Below are positions 48,670 through 55,960 of a DNA stretch of 61,372 nucleotides, one piece after another. The notes below the pieces were generated by a model. It searched no databases. It was not told where the DNA came from and saw only the letters and a program-made list of their open reading frames with translations. The DNA is from SZUA-430 sp964547645. Its GTDB lineage: Bacteria; Pseudomonadota; Alphaproteobacteria; Micropepsales; Micropepsaceae. The translations under genes were made by a program, and so were the position numbers. Positions within the stretch are counted from its first letter, which is position 1; the number at the start of each line of letters is the position of its first letter. Where the stretch lies: positions 1-61,372 of the forward strand of contig CAZJOM010000015.1 of assembly GCA_964547645.1 (NCBI GenBank). Direction: 5' to 3'.

Positions 48670-50616
48670 TTAGCCCGCCTTGTTCACACGCATGTACCAC
48701 TCGACCAAGCGCCTGACCTGCCGCGCCGTATAGTGGCGCGCCAGCATCCGCTTGACGAACTCGTTGTGCTTGGACTGCGTGTCGGAGTCCTTCTTGGATT
48801 CGAACGAAATCACCGGCAACAGATCTTCGACCTGGCTGAACATCCGCTTCTCGATCACGTTGCGGATCTTCTCGTAGGACGTCCACGCCGGGTTCTTGCC
48901 GTCGTTCGCCGCCCGATGACGCAGCGCAAACTTCACGACCTCGTTGCGGAAATCCTTCGGGTTCGCGATCCCGGCCGGCTTCTCGATCTTCGAGAGTTCG
49001 TTGTCCAGGTTGCCGCGATCCATCATCTGCCCGGTGTCCGGATCCTTGAAGTCCTGATCTTCGATCCACGCATCAGCATAAGCGATGTAGCGGTCGAACA
49101 AGTTCTGGCCATACTCGCTATAGGATTCGAGATAGGCCTTCTGGATTTCCTTGCCGATGAACTCCGCATAGCGCGGCGCCAGCTCCGCCTTGATGAACTC
49201 CAGATAACGCTTCTCGGTATCCTCACCGTACTGCTCGCGTTTGATCGACTGCTCCAGCACGTACATCAGATGCACCGGATCGGCGGTCACTTCGGTCGTG
49301 TCGTAGTTGAACGTCTCCGACAGCACCTTGTAGGCAAAGCGCGTCGAGATACCAGACATGCCTTCGTCGACACCGGCCGCATCCTTATACTCCTGCAGCG
49401 TCTTCGCCTTCGGATCCGTATCCTTCAGCTTCTCGCCGTCATAGACGCGCAGCTTGGAGTACAGGTTGGAATTCTCGTGCTCCTTCAACCGCGTCAGCAC
49501 GCAGAACCGCGCCAACATCTCAAGCGTTTCCGGCGCGCACGGCGAATGGCCGAGTTCGCTGCCCTGGAGAAGCTTCTTGTAGATCGCGACTTCGTCCGTC
49601 GCGCGCAGACAGTAAGGCACCGTCACGACGCAGATACGGTCGAGGAACGCTTCGTTGTTCTTGTTCGCCTTGAACTGCGTCCACTCGGACTCGTTCGAGT
49701 GCGCCAAAATAATACCCTGGAAGGGGATGGGTCCGAGCGTCTCGGTGCCGATGTAGTTTCCTTCCTGCGTCGCCGTCAGCAGCGGGTGGAGCACCTTGAT
49801 CGGCGCCTTGAACATTTCAACGAACTCAAGCAAGCCCTGGTTCGCGTGGCACAAGCCGCCCGAGAACGAGTACGCATCGGCATCGTTCTGGCTAAAGCGC
49901 TCAAGCTTGCGAATATCGACTTTGCCGGTCAGCGCCGAGATGTCCTGGTTGTTTTCGTCGCCTGGCTCGGTCTTGGCGATCGCGATCTGGCGCAACTTCG
50001 ACGGCTGCAGCTTCACCACCTCGAACTTCGAGATGTCGCCGTTGAACTCGTCGAGCCGCTTCACCGCCCACGGGCTCATGATCCCGGTCAAACGATGCTT
50101 GTCGATGTTGTAGCGATCCTTGAGCAGGTCCGCGAGTTCCGGCGTGCGGAACAGACCCAGCGGCGACTCGAACACCGGGCTCAACGTGTCCCCGGCCTTC
50201 AGCACATAGATCGGCTTGACCTCCATCAACTCTTTCAGCCGCTCGGCCAACGATGACTTACCGCCGCCGACCGGTCCGAGCAGGTAGAGAATCTGACGCC
50301 GCTCTTCCAAACCCTGCGCCGCGTGCTTGAAGTAGCCCACGATCCGCTCGATCGTATCTTCCATCCCGAAGAAGCCTTCGAACGCACGATATTTCTTGAT
50401 CGTGCGATTGAAGAACATCCGCGACAGTCTTGAATCGCGTGAGGTATCGATGAACTCCGGCTCGCCGATGGCCGCGATCATGCGCTCCGCCGGCGTCGCG
50501 TACATCATCGGATTGTCGCGCGCCGCCAACAGGTAATCGCGCAACGACATCGTTTCGAATTTTTCGCGCGCATAAGCGCGGGAGAATGCGTCGAAGACAT
50601 CCAAGGAGCTGCTCAT
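48670..50616 (-). CDS. prkA: PrkA-type serine protein kinase
   Basis: The 648-residue protein has an N-terminal AAA+ PrkA domain with Walker A LLGPVGGGKSSLAERL (114-122 core) and the family segment GILAHSNESEW. The C-terminal kinase-like half contains FSGGLCHANQGLLEFVEMFKAP and DENGNxAYxDAW-type motifs. It is known in E. coli as YeaG. It is the first gene of the prkA-yeaH-hydrolase-spoVR operon, with a long upstream region holding the promoter. Confidence 0.94.
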   Translation of the reverse strand: MSSSLDVFDAFSRAYAREKFETMSLRDYLLAARDNPMMYATPAERMIAAIGEPEFIDTSRDSRLSRMFFNRTIKKYRAFEGFFGMEDTIERIVGYFKHAAQGLEERRQILYLLGPVGGGKSSLAERLKELMEVKPIYVLKAGDTLSPVFESPLGLFRTPELADLLKDRYNIDKHRLTGIMSPWAVKRLDEFNGDISKFEVVKLQPSKLRQIAIAKTEPGDENNQDISALTGKVDIRKLERFSQNDADAYSFSGGLCHANQGLLEFVEMFKAPIKVLHPLLTATQEGNYIGTETLGPIPFQGIILAHSNESEWTQFKANKNNEAFLDRICVVTVPYCLRATDEVAIYKKLLQGSELGHSPCAPETLEMLARFCVLTRLKEHENSNLYSKLRVYDGEKLKDTDPKAKTLQEYKDAAGVDEGMSGISTRFAYKVLSETFNYDTTEVTADPVHLMYVLEQSIKREQYGEDTEKRYLEFIKAELAPRYAEFIGKEIQKAYLESYSEYGQNLFDRYIAYADAWIEDQDFKDPDTGQMMDRGNLDNELSKIEKPAGIANPKDFRNEVVKFALRHRAANDGKNPAWTSYEKIRNVIEKRMFSQVEDLLPVISFESKKDSDTQSKHNEFVKRMLARHYTARQVRRLVEWYMRVNKAG

Positions 50617-51054
50617 GAGTGCACGCCTATCTCGCTGTTACGCTGCCTAGTTCGGCCGTACGGCCATCCAACGTCTGCGGTGGCGTCGAGATGGCAGTTT
50701 GGCCAACAACCAGGCCATCCTTACCCATTTTCTAAATAGTGCTGCGATCCCCTAAAGCAATCGTAAACCTCCGCGAACGCCGCACTCCGCAACGGGTTTC
50801 GCGCAAGGGTGATTTGCGGATGAATAAGTGTACATGTTCGGCAAGCTCATCCTAGGAATCTCTCGGAAACGCGCCGTCATTGCGATTCGCTGTGATCGTT
50901 TGGCCGCAGACGAAGTCGCATTCCCGCCGCATTCCAGGCCGCTTTGCGCCACAGCAAGCATTTTATTCTCACCCCGTCTCGAGGTCACTAGGCCTTGATC
51001 GCTTTTTGGGCGCGGCGTGCGCACGAAACCAGCGGACCCCAACGGAGAGAAATG
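50617..51054. other. 438-base divergent intergenic region
   Basis: This region lies between prkA and the vWA protein and must hold both promoters. Apart from a sigma70-like promoter candidate for prkA (50733-50760) I see no gene and no strong repeat. The part from 50800 to 51000 is moderately AT-rich and contains no open frame with a plausible start. Confidence 0.6.
50733..50760 (-). promoter_or_regulatory. Candidate promoter of the prkA operon
   Basis: On the minus strand TTGCTT (50760-50755) and TATTTA (50738-50733) are separated by 16 bases, 117 bases upstream of the prkA ATG. They resemble -35 and -10 hexamers. Alternative or stress sigma factors cannot be excluded. Confidence 0.35.
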
Positions 51055-52662
51055 ATGCCGGACCAAATTCCTTTTGATTTAGGTCACGTCTTTCGACGTG
51101 CCGCCACTGGCGCATTATGCAGCGCAGCCCTACTCGCCGGTGCAGCAACCTTCCCCGCAACCGCCGCGAACGATCCCCTGCGCGGCACCGTACAACTCGA
51201 CCAGCCGACCGTCCTTGGCGGCGGAAACACTGTCGTTTACGCGGTCGTCAACTTCGAAGGCATCGACGTTGACCCCGGCGTCACGAAAGAACGCCCGCCC
51301 CTGAACCTTTCGCTGGTGCTCGATCGCTCCGGCTCGATGGAGGATGAAGGAAAAATCGAATATTTGCGCCGCGCCGCCAAACTCGCCGTCGACCGCTTAG
51401 GTCCCAAGGACACGCTTTCCATCGTCGAGTATGACGATCAGATCACCCTAATGTGGCCGGCCCGCCGCGTGAAGAACACCAGCGAGGTCAAACGGATGAT
51501 CGACGGTCTTCATCCGCGCGGCTCAACAAATCTCACCGGCGGTATGTTGCGTGGCGTCGATGAGGCCAAGCACGCTCTCGATGGCCCGGCCGACGAAGAC
51601 GGCACGATCACCCGCGTGATCCTGATGTCGGACGGACTTGCCAATACCGGCATCACCGACCGCTCTGAGATCGCGCGCCTCGTGCGCGGCGCCAAGAGCG
51701 ACGGCATCCGCATCTCTGCCATGGGCCTCGGCCGCGACTACGACGAAGACCTCATGCAGGCCGTCGCCGAGAACGGCGGCGGCCGCTACTACTATATCGA
51801 ACGGCCTACGCAGATGGCCCGCGTCTTCCAAGAAGAGTTGGGTTCGCTCTTTGAAACCTGCGCCCGCGACGTCGAAATTCGCTTCAGCGGCACCGCGGTC
51901 ATCCGCAAGGCCGAAGTCGTCGGCTACGACGATGCCACCGGCACCAAGGACACCGAGCGCGGCCTCGACGACGTGTTCGAGGGCGAGAGGCGCTCGGTCC
52001 TCCTCCGCCTCGAAGTTGCGACACCGTCCTCCGGACACGTCGACCTCGGCCAAGTCACCGTCAACTACAAGACCGCCAAAGGCGGCGAGGCAAAGTCGTT
52101 CAACCAAGCGCTCGCCGTTGACGTAACCAACGACAAGGCCGCCGTTACCCGCGCCCGCAATAAAGACGCCTCTGCACAAGCCGCGCTCGCCGAGAGCGAC
52201 CGCATCCAGGCCGAGCAGGTCAAACTCGTCCAGGCCGGCAAGCACGACGAAGCCAAGCGCAACATGGCGGCACTCGCCAAGGACTTGGAAGAAAAGAACC
52301 GCTCGCTTAACGACGAACGCCTGAAGCGTAAGATCGAAGCCGTGAACGTAGAGAACGAGCAAATGACCCGCGCCGCCGCCTCCCCCGAGGTCCAAAAGGA
52401 CTACCTGAAGTCCTCCAAGCAGCGCCTTTACCAAGCAAAAGCCGGCAAGCGCGCGGGCTATTCCCTGCAGCTCGGCGACAAAGGCATCGAGGTGGAGCGC
52501 CTCCAGGAAGCGCTGAAACAACAAGGCGCTTACAAGGGCCCGATCGACGGCGTCTACGATGAGGACGTGAAGAAAGCGGTCGAGGCCTACCAGCGGTCGA
52601 ACAAAATGGACGCCGACGGCGTCGCCGGCGCCGCCACCATGGACAAGATGGGCGCCTACTAA
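51055..52662 (+). CDS. Secreted vWA-domain protein with C-terminal peptidoglycan-binding domain
   Basis: The 535-residue protein has a signal peptide ending near FPATAA. A vWA domain follows (about 85-265) with MIDAS motif LDRSGSMED, STNLTGGML and LMSDGLANTG. A beta-rich region and a coiled-coil stretch with many Lys/Glu (about 390-455) come next. The C-terminal PG_binding_1 domain (about 475-535) contains KGIEVERLQEALKQQG and DGVYDEDVKKAVEAYQ. It probably acts at the cell wall. GGAGAG favours the ATG at 51055 over 51052. It is divergent from prkA-yeaH. Confidence 0.88.
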   Translation: MPDQIPFDLGHVFRRAATGALCSAALLAGAATFPATAANDPLRGTVQLDQPTVLGGGNTVVYAVVNFEGIDVDPGVTKERPPLNLSLVLDRSGSMEDEGKIEYLRRAAKLAVDRLGPKDTLSIVEYDDQITLMWPARRVKNTSEVKRMIDGLHPRGSTNLTGGMLRGVDEAKHALDGPADEDGTITRVILMSDGLANTGITDRSEIARLVRGAKSDGIRISAMGLGRDYDEDLMQAVAENGGGRYYYIERPTQMARVFQEELGSLFETCARDVEIRFSGTAVIRKAEVVGYDDATGTKDTERGLDDVFEGERRSVLLRLEVATPSSGHVDLGQVTVNYKTAKGGEAKSFNQALAVDVTNDKAAVTRARNKDASAQAALAESDRIQAEQVKLVQAGKHDEAKRNMAALAKDLEEKNRSLNDERLKRKIEAVNVENEQMTRAAASPEVQKDYLKSSKQRLYQAKAGKRAGYSLQLGDKGIEVERLQEALKQQGAYKGPIDGVYDEDVKKAVEAYQRSNKMDADGVAGAATMDKMGAY

Positions 52663-52726
52663 CCCAGCGGGCCTCAGGCGGGCCTGCCCCACGAAGCCAA
52701 TTGGCGAAGTGGGGTTGAACTGTAGC

Positions 52727-52762
52727 GCGAGGGGTGAAATGCTTCACCCCTCGCTTCCTTTT
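52727..52762 (+). terminator. Terminator after the vWA protein gene
   Basis: GCGAGGGGTGAA, four bases, and its exact complement form a 12-bp stem followed by TTCCTTTT. It lies 65 bases past the stop and just upstream of the GNAT gene. Confidence 0.9.
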
Positions 52763-52775
52763 GGGGAACGCCGGC

Positions 52776-53357
52776 ATGGACGAGATCCGCATCGGCATCC
52801 GCATGGCGCGGCCGACCGATGCGGCCGATATCGGCCATGTCTACGTTGAGTCCTGGCGCGACACCTACGCGGGGATCTTGCCCGACATTGGCCTGCTCAA
52901 AATGTCCAAGACCGAGCAAGCGGCCAGTTGGACACGCCAAATCAAAGCCTCGAACCTGCGCAACCCCATTCTTGTCGCCGCCGACGCGATGTCGAACATC
53001 TACGGCTTCGCCAGCGCCGGCCCCTCGCGCGATCGCTCGCTGCCGTTCGAGGGTGAAGTTTACACAATCTACGTCGCCCCCGGCATGACCGGACAGGGCA
53101 TCGGCTCGGCGTTGTTGCAGTCGATCTTCCGCTTGTTCTCAAAGGGCGGCACCAACGGCATCGTCATCTGGGCGCTCGCCGACAACCCCTCACGCTTCTT
53201 CTATGAAGCCATGGGGGGCCAAATCGTCGCCGAACGTCAACACCCGATGTGGGGCAAGACACTTCGCGAGATCGGCTACGGCTGGCCGAAACTCGATCTC
53301 GCGCGACCGACCCAACGCGTCGGCCGCAACGCCGAAGAACCGGACCAACCGCTCTAA
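52776..53357 (+). CDS. GNAT-family N-acetyltransferase
   Basis: The 193-residue protein has IRMARPTDAADIGHVYVESWRDTYAG at the N-terminus, a strand YTIYVAPGMTGQGIGSALLQ (motif A, Q/RxxGxG/A) and NPSRFFYEAMGGQIV with the typical C-terminal motif. The first segment is typical of acetyltransferases that act on small molecules. The ATG at 52776 (MDEIRIG) has GGGGAA upstream. The acceptor substrate is unknown. Confidence 0.88.
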   Translation: MDEIRIGIRMARPTDAADIGHVYVESWRDTYAGILPDIGLLKMSKTEQAASWTRQIKASNLRNPILVAADAMSNIYGFASAGPSRDRSLPFEGEVYTIYVAPGMTGQGIGSALLQSIFRLFSKGGTNGIVIWALADNPSRFFYEAMGGQIVAERQHPMWGKTLREIGYGWPKLDLARPTQRVGRNAEEPDQPL

Positions 53358-53364
53358 GCCGTGC

Positions 53365-54165
53365 TCACTCCGCGCGGAGCGAGCGTGACTGCGCATTCAT
53401 GATCATGAGCCCCAGCCGATCCGGTAGATACTTCGCAAGCAACGCAATCCCCTTGTTCACGTTGCCGTTGATGTGCACGGGCTTGTTGCGCATGACCGCT
53501 TGATAGCCTTCCTCCGCCACAGCCTCCGACGTCATCCACATCATCTTCGGCATCTTGGAGACTTGCTCGCGAATGTTCGCCACATCGTGGAACTCGCTAT
53601 ATGTGAAGCCCGGACAAACCGCCGACACGTTGACGCCCTTAGGCGCCAACTCCATATGCAACGAGCGCGAAAACTGGATCATGAAGCTCTTCGACGCGCC
53701 GTAGAGCGTCGATCCCGCCGTTCCAGGAATCATGCCCGCAAGCGACGCAATATTGACAATGTAACCGCGCTTACGCGCCACCATGTCGGGCGCAAGCCGG
53801 TGCGCAAGCTCGCACGGTGCCGTCATCAAGACCTGAATGAAATCGCGCTGCGCTTCCCACTTCGTCGAAAGATAATGCCCCGGCACGCCGTAACCCGCGT
53901 TGTTGATCAACGCATCGACCCGCAGCCCCTGCGCCTTGATCTGCTCGACCAACCGCGCCGACGCCGCCGGATCGGCGAGATCGGCGGCAATCACATGCGC
54001 CTTGATCCGATGCTTCACCTCCAGCGCCGCCGCCACCTCCTTAAGCCGATCCTCGCGCCGCGCCGTCAGAATGAGATTGAACCCATACTTCGCAAAGACA
54101 TCCGCAAAAGCCTTGCCGATCCCCGCCGATGCCCCGGTCACCAGCGCCGTCATCCGTTCGTCCAT
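53365..54165 (-). CDS. Short-chain dehydrogenase/reductase
   Basis: The 266-residue SDR of the DltE/YqjQ-like group has VTGASAGIGKAFADVFAKYG, RREDRLKEVA (NADP preference), NNAGYGVPGHY, NIASLAG (Ser) and YGASKSFM (YxxxK). GAGGAG precedes the ATG. It is the last gene of a compact minus-strand operon (DinG, TerB-like, sterol desaturase, SixA, SDR), 10 bases after sixA. The substrate is unknown; members of this group act on lipids or ketones. Confidence 0.88.
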   Translation of the reverse strand: MDERMTALVTGASAGIGKAFADVFAKYGFNLILTARREDRLKEVAAALEVKHRIKAHVIAADLADPAASARLVEQIKAQGLRVDALINNAGYGVPGHYLSTKWEAQRDFIQVLMTAPCELAHRLAPDMVARKRGYIVNIASLAGMIPGTAGSTLYGASKSFMIQFSRSLHMELAPKGVNVSAVCPGFTYSEFHDVANIREQVSKMPKMMWMTSEAVAEEGYQAVMRNKPVHINGNVNKGIALLAKYLPDRLGLMIMNAQSRSLRAE

Positions 54166-54175
54166 CTCGATCTCC

Positions 54176-54700
54176 TCAAAGATCCTTCGGCCGCATGAAA
54201 TCCTGAAGCGACCCGGAACCCATCTTCACCTCGCGCCACGCCTTCACCGGCATCGCAATCACCGCCAGCGCGCATGTCGAAAATTTCTCCCGCATCCGCC
54301 GGTGCAAACGCTCTTCCTCTTGCGTCGCGGGCGAAGCGCTAAGCCCATTCGCCAATTGCTCAAGCCCGGGATTGTGCCCGATCAGCATCGCGCTCTCGAT
54401 ATCGTCGTTCAGGCCGCGCAGACGCTCGATCAACCGGCGCGGTTCGGCAAGGTAGAGGCTCTCGTCGACTTCGACGTTCACCTTGCTGCCGACGAACGGC
54501 CGGATCAAATCGCAGGTCTCCATCGTCCGCCGCGCCGACGAGCAAAGGATCACATCGGGCTTGTACTTCTTGGTCTTGAGGTAGGCCCCCATCTTCGGCG
54601 CCGCTTCCCGCCCGCGCTCGTTCAGCGGCCGGTCGTGATCTTTAAGCCCCGCACCCGCCCAGTCAGACTTTGCATGGCGCAGAATGTAGATCGTCTTCAT
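54176..54700 (-). CDS. sixA: SixA-like histidine phosphatase
   Basis: The 174-residue protein has the phosphoglycerate-mutase-type motif LRHAKSDWA (RHG-like), NERGREAAPKMG, SSARRTMETCDLI, and the second histidine in LIGHNPGLEQLA. SixA removes phosphate from HPt-type histidines of phosphorelays. An HPt-containing hybrid kinase is encoded at 11271-13919, but no direct link is shown. Its ATG overlaps the sterol desaturase stop (ATGA). Confidence 0.9.
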   Translation of the reverse strand: MKTIYILRHAKSDWAGAGLKDHDRPLNERGREAAPKMGAYLKTKKYKPDVILCSSARRTMETCDLIRPFVGSKVNVEVDESLYLAEPRRLIERLRGLNDDIESAMLIGHNPGLEQLANGLSASPATQEEERLHRRMREKFSTCALAVIAMPVKAWREVKMGSGSLQDFMRPKDL

Positions 54701-55506
54701 GCCGCCGGTCCCCGTTCGAACGGAAACGCAAGCGCCCACAAGAACCGCGTCGTCTCCGCGCTGCGATAGGATTGAAGGCCGATCGGCATTGTCGTTTGCT
54801 CCCGCTCCGCTGCCGCACGATAAGTCCCGAATAGGCGATCCCAAAGCGAAAGATTGAACCCGAAGTTCGAGTTTGCCTCCGCCATCAATGTCGAATGATG
54901 TACCCGGTGCATGTCAGGCGTCACGATGACCCGCCGCAACGCCGCGTCGACCGGAAGCGGCAATCGCAAATTCGCGTGCGAAAACATCGACGTCGCGTTG
55001 AGCACAATCTCAAAGACAAGCACGCCGGCCGCCGGCACGCCGATCGCCAACACCACTGCGATCTTCCAAACTTGGCTGAGCGCGATCTCGCCGGGGTGAA
55101 AGCGTATCGCGGTCGAGGCGTCGATGTCCGGATCCGCATGATGCACCCGGTGCAGACGCCACAATACCGGCACGTGATGCACGACGACGTGCTGGGCATA
55201 GATCGCAAGATCGAGCAGCAAAAACCCGATGATCGAAGCGACGGCACCGGACACACCCAAGGCCGGCAACAAGCCCCATCCCCGCCCTTCGGCATAGACC
55301 GCCGCCAGCACGCCCAGCGCCGGCACTACAAAGAACGACAGCCGCAACAACAACGTATTGAGCGCGCTCAACCCGAAATTCGCGATCCACCGCATGCGCC
55401 CGAACGAAAGCACACGCCGCGGCCATAACGCCTCCGCCACCGCAAGCACCGCGAACACGCCGATAAAGATCGAAAACCGAAGAAGCGCTTCGTCCGCCGC
55501 GCTCAT
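54697..55506 (-). CDS. Sterol desaturase/fatty acid hydroxylase family protein
   Basis: The 269-residue membrane protein has about four hydrophobic segments. Its histidine clusters are typical of the di-iron hydroxylase family: YAQHVVVHHVPVLWRLHRVHH (about 104-124), FSHANL and PDMHRVHH (about 200). It has a C-terminal NLSLWDRLFGTYR motif. It acts on lipids in the inner membrane; the substrate is unknown. One base separates its start from the TerB-like gene's stop. Confidence 0.9.
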   Translation of the reverse strand: MSAADEALLRFSIFIGVFAVLAVAEALWPRRVLSFGRMRWIANFGLSALNTLLLRLSFFVVPALGVLAAVYAEGRGWGLLPALGVSGAVASIIGFLLLDLAIYAQHVVVHHVPVLWRLHRVHHADPDIDASTAIRFHPGEIALSQVWKIAVVLAIGVPAAGVLVFEIVLNATSMFSHANLRLPLPVDAALRRVIVTPDMHRVHHSTLMAEANSNFGFNLSLWDRLFGTYRAAAEREQTTMPIGLQSYRSAETTRFLWALAFPFERGPAA

Positions 55507-55507
55507 A

Positions 55508-55927
55508 TCATCCCGGAATGCGCGTGTGGCGCACCACGGCCGCCTTCTCGAGCGCCGCCGCCGACAGCCGGTCTATCTCGAGCCCCGTGCGCAAACGCTG
55601 CAGCACGCGGTTCTCTTCCGGCAGCACCGGCGCCTCCGCCAACGCCACGTCGAGCGCCAGTGCATAGGCAGTCTCGCGCAGCGGCGGCGGCAGCGCCTCG
55701 CGCACCAGCCCGATGATCGCATCGAGCCCTTCGCGTTCCTGCAAAATCGCCGCGCACTCGCGCGCGACCGGGATGATCTTGTCGTCCTTAAAGCCCTTGA
55801 ACGCCGGCAGCAGCCGCACCGAGTCGCCGATCGCGTGCAGCTCCGCATCGCTCATGCGTGCGTCCGCGGCCGAAACCACGACCATCACATAAATCAATGC
55901 AGAATGCGGATTGAGTGTTGCCGTCAT
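55508..55927 (-). CDS. TerB-like (tellurite resistance family) protein
   Basis: The 139-residue all-helical protein fits the TerB fold: ALIYVMVVVSAADARMSDAELHAIGDSV (acidic metal-ligand helix), LREALPPPLRETAYALALDVALAEAPV, then LPEENRVLQRLRTGLEI (second acidic loop). Single-domain TerB proteins are thought to be envelope-stress or metal-binding scaffolds. It lies 33 bases after the DinG gene and one base before the sterol desaturase. Confidence 0.85.
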   Translation of the reverse strand: MTATLNPHSALIYVMVVVSAADARMSDAELHAIGDSVRLLPAFKGFKDDKIIPVARECAAILQEREGLDAIIGLVREALPPPLRETAYALALDVALAEAPVLPEENRVLQRLRTGLEIDRLSAAALEKAAVVRHTRIPG

Positions 55928-55960
55928 ACGAAACCCGGTCCTTGTCTGTCGCGCGCGAAC

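Noticed and set aside
52727..52762. 12-bp perfect palindrome as an operator for the GNAT gene
   Set aside because: The T-rich tract immediately after the stem makes it a rho-independent terminator of the upstream gene.
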